Assembly (NCBI GenBank): GCA_031264895.1
Contig: JAISDI010000187.1
Location: 1 to 8,066 of the forward strand
Source: Endomicrobium sp.
GTDB lineage: Bacteria; Elusimicrobiota; Endomicrobiia; Endomicrobiales; Endomicrobiaceae
Reading direction: 5' to 3'
Length of the DNA stretch: 8,066 bases
A program made the translations under genes and the position numbers. Position 1 is the stretch's first letter. Each line of letters begins with the position of its first letter. The notes under the pieces were generated by a model. That model saw only the letters and a program-made list of their open reading frames with translations. It had not been told where the DNA came from and made no database searches. Positions 1 to 6,345 of the stretch are shown here, piece after piece.

Positions 1-8
1 AAATCCAT
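1..8 (-). CDS. Possible start of a leftward gene cut by the window edge
   Basis: Only the first eight bases lie in the window: an ATG on the minus strand (8 to 6) followed by GAT and two more bases. The call rests on upstream signals. An AAAAGGA ribosome-binding-like sequence lies at 23-17 (minus strand), 8 bases from the ATG, and a perfect TATAAT lies at 45-40 on the same strand, giving a leader of about 25 bases. No good -35 box is seen and AT-rich sequence yields such matches by chance. No product can be named. Confidence 0.22.
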
Positions 9-173
9 AATTAGCATCCTTTTGCTTTATTTTGAACATATTATAACGCATTAAGTAATATAACTATTAATATATCTCGTTGTTAATTCTTATTGAAAAA
101 TCTCAAACGCATATTGCTAAACTGCTTCAGAAGAAAGAATTGTTAAAAAAGGCTCGTACAAGAGTGTATTTTT

Positions 174-182
174 TGGTATAAT
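174..182 (+). promoter_or_regulatory. Extended -10 promoter for the DUF3943 gene
   Basis: TGG followed by a perfect TATAAT (177-182) fits the extended -10 form TGnTATAAT, which tolerates a poor -35. The 17-base-spaced -35 position (154-159, TCGTAC) is indeed weak. Transcription would start near 189 and leave a leader of about 110 bases before the gene at 298. A GC-richer patch at 240-263 in this leader can fold (CCGG at 240-243 with 249-252, or CGGAG at 241-245 with CTCCG at 259-263). Apart from this promoter, the leader patch and the possible edge gene, nothing else is seen in 1-297. Confidence 0.45.
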
Positions 183-297
183 CACAAAGTTTTAAATTAC
201 CAAACGCCGCTGTTTTGACATTTCTTAATTCCAAATAGTCCGGAGATACCGGCTCACGCTCCGCCTAAGTATTGTTTAATAAATTTGATTATAAAAT

Positions 298-1812
298 ATG
301 AAAAGGTTTCAGAATATGCCCGCAATTTTATGTCGAAAAATAATTTTATTGATAATCTTATCTTATATTGTCTGTCTTGCAAATGTTTTTGCTCAAAATT
401 TAGATACATTTGCGGGCGTCAACGCGTCTCAAAACGTTGAAGAACAGAATTCGGCGCAGCCGAAATATGCTTGGCTGACCGCTCTGGGAGAGGTCGCGTT
501 AATAAACGTCGTCGTGCATACTTTTGACAGATTTATCACGAACGAAGATTACGCGCAGGTGAGTTTCGAAGATATAGGCAACAACTTTAGAAGGGGGTTT
601 GTGTTAGACAACGACGATTTTTCGATGAATACTTTTTTTCATCCGTATAACGGCAGCCTGTATTTTAACGCGGCGCGCGCAAACGGTTTAAGCTTTTGGC
701 AGTCGGCGCCTTATACTTTTGCAGGAAGTTTAATGTGGGAATTTTTAGGCGAAAACAGCGCCCCGGCTATCAATGATTTTATCAGTACTTCCATAGGCGG
801 AATAGCATTAGGCGAAATGACGCACAGAGTTTCCATGCTTGCCCTTGACGACAGCTCTCGCGGTCTTGAACGCGCCTGCCGCGAAATTTTGGCAGGTCTT
901 ATCTCGCCTATGGACTTATTCAACAGACTTCTGTCGGGCAAGGCGTGGCGTTATTCTCCTTCCAAAAACGGAGAAAACGTCTATCTTAAAGAAAATTTTC
1001 AGATATATCTTTCCATTTTTAACCGATTTATGACCGACTTGGACCACAACCGCGACAGATCAAACATGGCATTGGGTTTGACCGCTATTTACGGCGCCTC
1101 ATTCACAGACAAAGAACGTTTGCCATACGATTTTTTTATTGCCGACATTGATTTTAATATCATTGGAAATCAGCCAACTTTTGCTGAAACAACAATTGTC
1201 GGGGCGCTTTGGGGAAAGCAATGGGAAAAGGAATCGAATGCTTTTTTTGCGGGCATTTTTCAGCATTTCGACTATTACACATCAATTTCGCTGACTAACG
1301 AAGGCAAAATTCCTTACGAGTTTGCCGAAACCGCTTCGTTTGGCGGCGGGTTTTATTTCAAAAGACAGAAAAATGAAGACAATCCGCCCGTTTTTTATGG
1401 CAATATTCATATAAATCTTGTGTTGTTGGGCGCGAGCGAGTCCGATCATTATTCCGTTTATGAGAGAAATTATAATTTTGGATCGGGTTATAGCGTAAAA
1501 CTCGCGGCAATAGTGAATCTTTCAAAATATTTCAACGTTTTTATCAATGCCAAAACATATCAAATCTTTACGCTGAATGATGAAGAAGACGAGAACTATG
1601 ACAGCATTTATGACGAATACAATGTGCCTGGCAATAACGGCAATACGCTTTTCAATATATTCAGCGCGGGATTGAATTATAGACCTATTGACTATTGGAG
1701 CATAAGCGTAGAGCAGCGCTTTTATTTGCGCCAATCGCATTACAAATTTTTTAAAGACGTATTGACAAATTCAATGGAAACCAGAATAAAATTGACCTAT
1801 TCGGTTTTTTAA
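298..1812 (+). CDS. DUF3943 domain-containing outer-envelope protein
   Basis: A 504-residue exported protein recognised as DUF3943, a family of unknown function. Residues 1-32 form a signal peptide: basic start, hydrophobic core at about 15-29, and a V-F-A cut site before Gln33, with no lipobox Cys. The family hallmark is at about 115-177: HPYNGSLYFNAARANG (115-130), then SFW, GSLMWEF (143-149), the IND at 158-160 and GEMTHR (172-177). A second conserved block, GLERACREILAG (189-200), leads to SPMDLFNR. The rest alternates aromatic and polar residues as in beta strands and ends in Phe, consistent with an outer-membrane barrel; this localisation is inferred. The start is uncertain. ATG 298 has no ribosome-binding site, whereas Met7 (ATG 316) has AAAAGG (301-306) 9 bases upstream and still leaves a good signal peptide. 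The gene stands alone, with about 330 bases before the next, opposing gene. Confidence 0.85.
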   Translation: MKRFQNMPAILCRKIILLIILSYIVCLANVFAQNLDTFAGVNASQNVEEQNSAQPKYAWLTALGEVALINVVVHTFDRFITNEDYAQVSFEDIGNNFRRGFVLDNDDFSMNTFFHPYNGSLYFNAARANGLSFWQSAPYTFAGSLMWEFLGENSAPAINDFISTSIGGIALGEMTHRVSMLALDDSSRGLERACREILAGLISPMDLFNRLLSGKAWRYSPSKNGENVYLKENFQIYLSIFNRFMTDLDHNRDRSNMALGLTAIYGASFTDKERLPYDFFIADIDFNIIGNQPTFAETTIVGALWGKQWEKESNAFFAGIFQHFDYYTSISLTNEGKIPYEFAETASFGGGFYFKRQKNEDNPPVFYGNIHINLVLLGASESDHYSVYERNYNFGSGYSVKLAAIVNLSKYFNVFINAKTYQIFTLNDEEDENYDSIYDEYNVPGNNGNTLFNIFSAGLNYRPIDYWSISVEQRFYLRQSHYKFFKDVLTNSMETRIKLTYSVF

Positions 1813-1848
1813 TCGAAACCCTGTCAATATGAAGTAACGGCTGAGCCA

Positions 1849-1878
1849 CGACAAACGCATGAAAACCTATGTTTTTTT
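1849..1878 (+). terminator. Weak candidate terminator of the DUF3943 gene
   Basis: About 37 bases past the stop, the arm around ACGCAT pairs imperfectly with ATGT (1869-1872), with one wobble and one mismatch, and runs into seven T (1872-1878). The T tract is convincing but the stem is weak, so this may be only an AT-rich run. Confidence 0.25.
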
Positions 1879-1910
1879 GTCATACTGACGGAAGTCGGTA
1901 TCCACCTGAC
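1879..1910. repeat. Repeat-like stem-loop (TTGTCA type)
   Basis: ATACTGAC (1882-1889) pairs with GTCGGTAT (1894-1901) over 8 positions, with one G-T wobble if read on the plus strand, closed by a GGAA tetraloop. It is preceded by TTGTCA-type sequence and followed by CCAC. The layout, a short arm after TTGTCA with a symmetric counter-arm, recalls the abundant dispersed intergenic repeats of many bacterial genomes and resembles the element at 7904-7932. Copy number cannot be judged from one window. Confidence 0.45.
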
Positions 1911-1930
1911 TTGAACATTTTAGATCCTCC
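1880..1930 (-). other. Strong ribosome-binding site with a 12-codon reading frame; possible gene remnant
   Basis: On the minus strand a perfect GGAGG (1930-1926) lies 7 bases before an ATG (1918-1916). The frame runs for only 12 codons (MFKSGGYRLPSV) and stops at TGA (1882-1880). Its coding part coincides almost exactly with the repeat-like stem-loop. It may be the 5' end of a gene destroyed when the repeat arrived, or a chance match; a leader peptide is less likely because no gene follows in that direction. No clean promoter was found: TTGACT lies upstream but only 15 bases from TATAGT. Apart from this, the stem-loop and the inverted repeat at 2074-2101, the gap 1813-2141 holds nothing I can name. 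Confidence 0.25.
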
Positions 1931-2073
1931 GTTTCTCTCTTTTTATGAGTGATTTCTTATCTTTTTTATGGTCAGGTTTTAGATGCGTTTTTTACTATAA
2001 ATTAGTACCCCCTGAGTCAAATATAGCGCTAAAACGGACTTTTTTATGCTTAAATGTTATTTGATATGGGTTG

Positions 2074-2101
2074 ATGCTGCCATTGCAGCTTAAAGCAGCA
2101 T
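2074..2101 (-). repeat. Inverted repeat downstream of the AAA gene
   Basis: ATGCTGC (2074-2080) and GCAGCAT (2095-2101) form a perfect 7-bp stem with a 14-base loop. It lies about 40 bases past the stop of the minus-strand ATPase gene. No T tract follows on the minus strand, so it is not a standard terminator, though it could protect the 3' end of the transcript. Confidence 0.35.
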
Positions 2102-2141
2102 TAGAATCAAATCAGTCGTTTGAAGAGCGGCTTGGTTTGTC

Positions 2142-3395
2142 CTATATCTGCCAGACAGGCAGTATCGTTACATTTTTCTTAGGGGTAGGCATTATCTCGG
2201 GGCTTAGGCACAAGAGAGCGCCTTTTCCTACGGTTTTTTTAAAGTGGTCTAATATTCTGAAGTTTGCATAATCATTGCTGTCCGGCGAAGTCGTTTTTTT
2301 GATTTCTATAGGATATAAAGTCATATTCTTTTCTAATATTAAATCAATTTCTTTCTTGTTAGAATCCCGATAGAAATACATGTTTCTTGCATCTTCTCCG
2401 TTATGCCAGAAACTTTTTAGTATCTCGCAAATCGCATAAGTTTCAAGCATTGCACCGTTGAGGTAGCTGGCTTCCAGAACTTCCGGCGAGTCTATATTGG
2501 CAAGAAAGCAGGCTAAACCTGTATCGAGGAAATACAGCTTTGGAGTTTTTGTTATTCTGCTTGTAAGGTTAGAAGAATACGGAGCCAGAAGATATACTAA
2601 TCCCGATGCTTGTAAAGTATCAAGCCATTTCTGAACGGTGCGGCGGTCAATGTCGCAATCACGCGCTAAATCCTCATAATTTATTAAGTTTCCCGTTCTG
2701 ACGGCAACAGCGCGTACGAATTTATAAAATTTCAGTTCGTCTGTTGTTCCCTGATAGTCTCGCACATCCCGCTCTAAATAAGTTTGCATATACGAGCTGA
2801 AAAACTTATCGCGGCCCATAGCGGGGTTAGTTATAAACTCGGGAAAAGAACCGTTCCAAATATCTTTGTAAACATCTAAAACGGTACGTTTTGTAACCTT
2901 TTCATTCATATCGATTTCATACGGCCAGAACGGTTTTGATTTTTTAGGTTTGCCTATTGTCTCTTGATAAGAAAGCCCCAATAAATCAACAATCGCTATT
3001 CGTCCTGCAAGACTTTCTTGAACACCTTTCATAAGCGAAAACTTTTGCGACCCTGTAAGCCAAAATGCTCCGGCAGGGTTAGCAGCTTTAGAACCCTTTG
3101 TTTTATGTTCATAACGATGCTCATCTACCCATATTTTGATGTAAGAAAACAAACTCGGCGCATACTGTATCTCGTCAATAAGAACGGGCGGTGAGTATTT
3201 TTGTAAGAAGGCTTGCGGATCATTTAAAGCAAGCGTGCGGGTAGGTATATCGTCTAACGAAACCAGCTTGCGCCCTTTTTCTTTAAGCATCTTTAATGCG
3301 CTTGATTTGCCAACTTGTCGCGGACCGGTTAAAAGCAGCACCGGCCAAGCGGAAGAAATCTTTAGTATTGTGTCTGAAATTGTTCTTTTTAACAT
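2142..3395 (-). CDS. AAA_14 / DUF4143 family ATP-binding protein
   Basis: A 417-residue, full-length member of the large family of lone ATPases with an N-terminal AAA_14 domain and a C-terminal DUF4143 domain. Walker A is GPRQVGKS (24-31), Walker B is VLIDE (71-75) followed by QYAP, and the sensor-1-like LTGSQ is at 113-117. The SLAGR (128-132) and YLERDVRD (206-213) motifs are typical. Residues about 236-270 look like a winged helix (YEDLARDCDIDRRTVQKWL). The tail has KLYFLDTGLACFL (286-298), Glu318, the FYRDSNKKEIDLI stretch (341-353, with Asp351) and EIK (364-366), an arrangement like a PD-(D/E)XK nuclease fold. The family's role is poorly known; it is often multicopy and patchily distributed. 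The start is well supported by GGAGG at 3406-3402, 6 bases from the ATG. All key motifs are intact. It faces away from the signalling operon and has no visible partner gene. Confidence 0.93.
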   Translation of the reverse strand: MLKRTISDTILKISSAWPVLLLTGPRQVGKSSALKMLKEKGRKLVSLDDIPTRTLALNDPQAFLQKYSPPVLIDEIQYAPSLFSYIKIWVDEHRYEHKTKGSKAANPAGAFWLTGSQKFSLMKGVQESLAGRIAIVDLLGLSYQETIGKPKKSKPFWPYEIDMNEKVTKRTVLDVYKDIWNGSFPEFITNPAMGRDKFFSSYMQTYLERDVRDYQGTTDELKFYKFVRAVAVRTGNLINYEDLARDCDIDRRTVQKWLDTLQASGLVYLLAPYSSNLTSRITKTPKLYFLDTGLACFLANIDSPEVLEASYLNGAMLETYAICEILKSFWHNGEDARNMYFYRDSNKKEIDLILEKNMTLYPIEIKKTTSPDSNDYANFRILDHFKKTVGKGALLCLSPEIMPTPKKNVTILPVWQI

Positions 3396-3401
3396 ACGCT
3401 G

Positions 3402-3406
3402 CCTCC
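3402..3406 (-). promoter_or_regulatory. Strong ribosome-binding site of the AAA_14/DUF4143 gene
   Basis: GGAGG on the minus strand, 6 bases before the ATG at 3395. It fixes the start and is the strongest such site among the full-length genes of the window. Confidence 0.85.
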
Positions 3407-3421
3407 AATTTACATGACAAT

Positions 3422-3450
3422 ACTATACAACTAAACAAAGCAAAAATCAA
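3422..3450 (-). promoter_or_regulatory. Sigma-70-type promoter of the AAA_14/DUF4143 gene
   Basis: On the minus strand TTGATT (3450-3445) and TATAGT (3427-3422) are separated by exactly 17 bases. Each is a near match (4/6 and 5/6). The predicted start of transcription near 3415 leaves a short leader that contains the GGAGG. Confidence 0.5.
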
Positions 3451-3451
3451 T

Positions 3452-3481
3452 GATAATCTGACATAGCCATGTAAGATTATC
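3452..3481. repeat. 30-bp interrupted palindrome upstream of the AAA gene promoter
   Basis: GATAATCT (3452-3459) and AGATTATC (3474-3481) are perfect inverted copies. Inside, after one mismatch, ACAT (3461-3464) pairs with ATGT (3469-3472) around AGCC. It begins one base beyond the predicted -35 of the minus-strand gene, a typical place for a regulator to bind; it could equally be a structural repeat. The stretch 3482-3650 shows nothing else that I can support. Confidence 0.4.
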
Positions 3482-3654
3482 CTAAAACACATCCATAGCA
3501 AAATCTGTGAAAAGAATACTTTTGGGCTGAATTAGTTGCTGGCTTTTTTCATTTCATAAGCAAAACACGGCCATATTCATTAGTTACATTTACAAAAATC
3601 CGATTTAAAACTATTATTTTAAAATATAGTTTCCGCCAACAAAAACCAATAAAT

Positions 3655-3674
3655 AATTGATTTATTAATCAATT
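3655..3674. promoter_or_regulatory. Palindromic operator candidate before the kinase operon
   Basis: AATTGATT (3655-3662) and AATCAATT (3667-3674) form a perfect 8-bp dyad with a 4-base centre. It covers the predicted -35 box of the operon, so a dimeric regulator bound here would block transcription. The surrounding DNA is very AT-rich, which raises the chance of a random dyad. Confidence 0.35.
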
Positions 3675-3685
3675 TTTAATATTAT
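3657..3685 (+). promoter_or_regulatory. Promoter candidate of the two-component/smpB operon
   Basis: TTGATT (3657-3662), 17 bases, then TATTAT (3680-3685) gives 4/6 and 5/6 matches. Transcription would start near 3692, only about 10 bases before the ATG at 3703, so the mRNA would be nearly leaderless. That agrees with the absence of any purine-rich ribosome-binding site there. The same TTGATT-17-TAT pattern serves the divergent gene. Confidence 0.4.
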
Positions 3686-3702
3686 TATTTTTAACAAAAA
3701 AA

Positions 3703-4074
3703 ATGAGAACAAAAATCCGTTTTAACCTCAAATTTAAATTCATATTGATGATAGCTTTTGTTATTGTGTTTACCGCAATAACGCTTACCGCATATTTTGT
3801 GTACTCGCAAAGAAGCCTGCTTATAGGTTCTGCTGAAAAAAAAGGAATGGACATAGCCAAAAGGCTGGCAAACTCAAACGATTTGAACGTTTCTCCGCAG
3901 TTTACGGACATTTTAAGAAACTCTACAGAAAACGCCCTTTATGAAGAAGACGTGATATACTCTATTATATATGACAGAAACGGAGAAATACTTGCCGAAT
4001 CCGGAATAATCGATCCGGAAGTCAAAGATTATCTGTTCTACAGCAAACCTACCGGTTCCGACATTCTCCTTTAA
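3703..4074 (+). CDS. N-terminal fragment of a split sensor histidine kinase (membrane anchor and half of sensor domain)
   Basis: This 123-residue frame has a basic start (MRTKIRFNLKFK), one transmembrane helix at about 13-33, and then the first part of an extracytoplasmic sensor domain. The sensor shows a helical region at about 42-83 and a strand-turn-strand with VIYSIIYDRNGEILAESG (84-101), as in Cache/PAS-like periplasmic sensors. It ends at TAA 4072-4074. The following codons continue in the same frame without another stop into the kinase at 4087-5286, which supplies the missing second half of the sensor, the second membrane helix and the kinase core. I read it as the 5' part of one kinase gene broken by a single nonsense change. 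If expressed alone it would be a membrane-anchored sensor stub. No ribosome-binding site precedes the ATG. Confidence 0.7.
   Translation: MRTKIRFNLKFKFILMIAFVIVFTAITLTAYFVYSQRSLLIGSAEKKGMDIAKRLANSNDLNVSPQFTDILRNSTENALYEEDVIYSIIYDRNGEILAESGIIDPEVKDYLFYSKPTGSDILL
4072..4074 (+). other. In-frame TAA that splits the sensor kinase gene
   Basis: Frame 1 is open from 3703 to 5286 except for this codon. Four sense codons (GAT AAA AAA CTC) follow before the TTG at 4087. TAA is one base away from Gln, Glu, Lys, Leu, Ser or Tyr codons, so a single substitution explains it and no frameshift is needed. A sequencing error or true decay cannot be told apart from this sequence alone. Confidence 0.8.
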
Positions 4075-4086
4075 GATAAAAAACTC

Positions 4087-5286
4087 TTGAAAAGAAACAG
4101 CTTTAAAACAAAAAAAATAGGCAGGATTTTTGAAGTTCTGCTTCCTATGGTAACTTATGATATACTCCGCGCAAATATCGGCGCTTCTCTTGCAAACGAT
4201 TATATGAAAGAAAATGACGAGAGCGGCGAAATCGTCGGGATAGTAAGAGTCGGCGTTTCTCTTGAAAGAGCAAATAAAGAAGTCGATAAAATAAGCAAAA
4301 GCGCCATCGGACTTACGGTAATAGTGATTGTCGCAAGCATCTTGCTTTCCTTTTTCTTAATAAAAGTGCTTCTCAATCCTATAAAAGAACTGGCGCTCGG
4401 AACAAAAAAAATTGCCTCCGGAGATTTGTCATACAGAGTGCCGCTGACTTCAAGCGACGAACTAAGCGATCTGGCGGAATCTTTCAATTCTATGGCTCAG
4501 GATTTAAAAAGTTACGTTGACGAACTCAATAATGAAAAAGAGGACTTGCTTGAACTTAAAATAATGCTTGAACAGCGCGGAAAAGAGCTTGAAGAAACTT
4601 TGGACAAAGTGCAAAACATACAGCAGGAACTTTTAAGGTCGGAGAAGTTTGCGACAATAGGGCGTCTTGCGGCTTCCGTGGCTCACGAATTGAGAAATCC
4701 GCTTGCAAGCTTGAAAAACATATCTTATTATCTTTCTAAAATGGGCAATTTTGAAGACGTTAAATCCAAAAAAATGCTTGATATGCTTTCTTCAGACGTC
4801 TCAAGAGCAAACAAAATCATTACCGACTTGCTCGATTATTCGAGAGCAAAAAAGCTCAATAAGCTTGAAATCTGGATAGACGAATTTGTCGACAAAGCAA
4901 TTTCAAACGTTGTTCTCGGAGATAACATAGAAGTCGCCAGAGAGCTTGAACGTTTTAAGGCCGTTGTTGATCCGGACAAAATGACGCAGGTGCTTATAAA
5001 CCTGATATCAAACGCCAGAGACGCCATGCCGGACGGCGGGCTGATAAAAATTTCGTGCGCAAGAAAAGAAGGAACTTATGAAATAAAAGTTTCCGATAAC
5101 GGTATTGGCATGAGCCAAGAAACGGCTTCGCATATTTTTGATCCGCTCTATACGACAAAACTTAAAGGCATAGGGCTGGGACTTTCGATAGTAAAAGAAA
5201 TAGTGGACGCTCATTTTGGCGCCATAACGGTTGACAGTACAGAAAGCAAAGGAACCGTTTTTACAATAATGCTTCCATTGGAGTGA
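4087..5286 (+). CDS. Sensor histidine kinase, C-terminal part (sensor remnant, TM, HAMP, HisKA, HATPase)
   Basis: 399 residues from a TTG without a ribosome-binding site; the true gene probably begins at 3703. Residues 1-72 are the second half of an extracytoplasmic sensor (GEIVGIVRVGVSLE, 47-60). A membrane helix spans about 74-96, then a HAMP domain (about 97-148, with NPIKEL and GDLSYRVP) and a coiled-coil linker (about 145-187). The dimerisation domain has the H box AHELRNPLASLKN, phosphoacceptor His200. The ATPase domain is complete: N box with Asn305 and Asn309, G1 DNGIGM (337-342), F box FDPLYTTK (351-358), G2 GIGLGL (361-366) and G3 Gly389. It resembles kinases that pair with NtrC-like regulators. 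The regulator starts 3 bases after its stop. Without the upstream anchor its membrane orientation and signal sensing are doubtful, although the catalytic core is intact. Confidence 0.88.
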   Translation: MKRNSFKTKKIGRIFEVLLPMVTYDILRANIGASLANDYMKENDESGEIVGIVRVGVSLERANKEVDKISKSAIGLTVIVIVASILLSFFLIKVLLNPIKELALGTKKIASGDLSYRVPLTSSDELSDLAESFNSMAQDLKSYVDELNNEKEDLLELKIMLEQRGKELEETLDKVQNIQQELLRSEKFATIGRLAASVAHELRNPLASLKNISYYLSKMGNFEDVKSKKMLDMLSSDVSRANKIITDLLDYSRAKKLNKLEIWIDEFVDKAISNVVLGDNIEVARELERFKAVVDPDKMTQVLINLISNARDAMPDGGLIKISCARKEGTYEIKVSDNGIGMSQETASHIFDPLYTTKLKGIGLGLSIVKEIVDAHFGAITVDSTESKGTVFTIMLPLE

Positions 5287-5289
5287 GCA

Positions 5290-6333
5290 ATGAATTCCGA
5301 AAAAAAATTGAGTATTTTGATTGCAGACGACGAAGAAGGTTTGAGATTTTCGCTGGCGAGCATTCTGGAAATGGAGGGGTATCCGGTTCAAACCGCAGGA
5401 GACGGGCTTGAAGCTTTGGAACTTGTCAAAAATAACTCTTTTGACATAGCTTTTTTTGACATAAGAATGCCGGGAATGAACGGCGTTGAAGCGTTTAAAA
5501 AAATTAAGGAGGTAAGTTCGGAAACGATAGTAGTCATGATGACGGCATACGCAATGAACGATTTGATAAGAGAAGCTTTAAAGGAAGGCGCTTTTGCCTG
5601 CATAAGCAAACCCTTTGAAATAGAAGACGTTTTAAATACCGTAAAAGAAATAAATTCCAAAAAAACAGGGCTTATTATTTCCCGTGACCGCGCCATAGAA
5701 AACCTGATTGAAAACAATTTGAAGTCCGCCGGTTTTATACCGGTATCAAAAAACGATTTTAAATCTTGCGCGGCCTTTATTCAAAGAAGAGAACCCTTTT
5801 TTATTTTTGCCGTCGAGCCTTTGCGCGGCGACTATCAAACGATTAAAGAAATTGCCTCAAAAATGCCCGGCTCTTCGATAGTTATTATAACTTCGGACGA
5901 ATGCGGCGTTTTTAAAGAATTCAAAAATATAAAATGCCTGAAAATGCCGATCAATAAAACAATTTTGTCTGAATTGTTTTCGCATTCGAATAAGCCGTTT
6001 GCGGCGATAATCGGCAGCGATCCGATATGGTCAAACAATTTAAAGCTTGCCGTAATAGCAAAAGGCTATGAAAGCGCTTATTATGCCGGCGCTAAAAGTT
6101 TTTTTGAAGAGCATAATATTGAAAAATGTAATTTTGTAATATGCGACGCTTCCGCAATTGCGGACATTGAGGGGTTTTGCGGGAAAGTAAAAGAAAAAAA
6201 TCCCGGAATAAAAATTATTTTTATTTTTGATTTTGAAAGTTCAGTAAGCGACAGCCTTAAAAAACTTGATATTTCTATCTTGCGCAAACCGTTTGACTCC
6301 CAAGAGCTTTTAACAATTATGGAAAAATCATAA
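5290..6333 (+). CDS. Response regulator with one intact and two degenerate receiver domains, no DNA-binding output
   Basis: A 347-residue protein, presumably cytoplasmic. Receiver 1 (about 6-122) is canonical and NtrC-like: acid pair Asp13/Asp14, phosphoacceptor Asp57 in FFDIRMPGMNG, Thr85 and Lys107-Pro108. Residues about 126-229 look like a second receiver: a strand LIIS, a strand FIFAVEP where the acceptor Asp is absent, IVIITSD with Thr201, and KMP (218-220). Residues about 236-345 look like a third: AAIIGSD (Asp244), FVICD (Asp286 at the acceptor place), IIFIFD with Phe where Thr is expected, and RKPF (Lys333-Pro334). No helix-turn-helix, AAA+ or enzymatic domain is present. The start has GGAG (5280-5283) 6 bases upstream and lies 3 bases after the kinase stop, so translation is likely coupled. 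The two C-terminal domains may act as protein-contact modules. The assignment of the first domain is firm; the other two are inferred from fold-like patterns. Confidence 0.88.
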   Translation: MNSEKKLSILIADDEEGLRFSLASILEMEGYPVQTAGDGLEALELVKNNSFDIAFFDIRMPGMNGVEAFKKIKEVSSETIVVMMTAYAMNDLIREALKEGAFACISKPFEIEDVLNTVKEINSKKTGLIISRDRAIENLIENNLKSAGFIPVSKNDFKSCAAFIQRREPFFIFAVEPLRGDYQTIKEIASKMPGSSIVIITSDECGVFKEFKNIKCLKMPINKTILSELFSHSNKPFAAIIGSDPIWSNNLKLAVIAKGYESAYYAGAKSFFEEHNIEKCNFVICDASAIADIEGFCGKVKEKNPGIKIIFIFDFESSVSDSLKKLDISILRKPFDSQELLTIMEKS

Positions 6334-6334
6334 A

Positions 6335-6341
6335 AGAGGGG
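6335..6341 (+). promoter_or_regulatory. Ribosome-binding site of the second kinase
   Basis: AGAGGGG sits 4 bases before the ATG at 6346 in the 12-base gap after the regulator stop. It is the best such site in the operon and fixes this start. Confidence 0.6.
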
Positions 6342-6345
6342 AAAA

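Noticed and set aside
2071..2271. 66-codon plus-strand open frame
   Set aside because: Mostly antisense to the C-terminus of the ATPase gene; no ribosome-binding site and no family resemblance.
3283..3501. 72-codon minus-strand open frame upstream of the ATPase gene
   Set aside because: It overlaps the ATPase gene in another frame and runs through its promoter, palindrome and ribosome-binding site.
4060..4090. Frameshift as the cause of the split kinase
   Set aside because: Both parts are in the same frame and the sequence continues sensibly across the stop, so a substitution is enough.
5008..5391. 127-codon minus-strand open frame
   Set aside because: Antisense to the ATPase domain of the first kinase and start of the regulator; no ribosome-binding site or recognisable domain.
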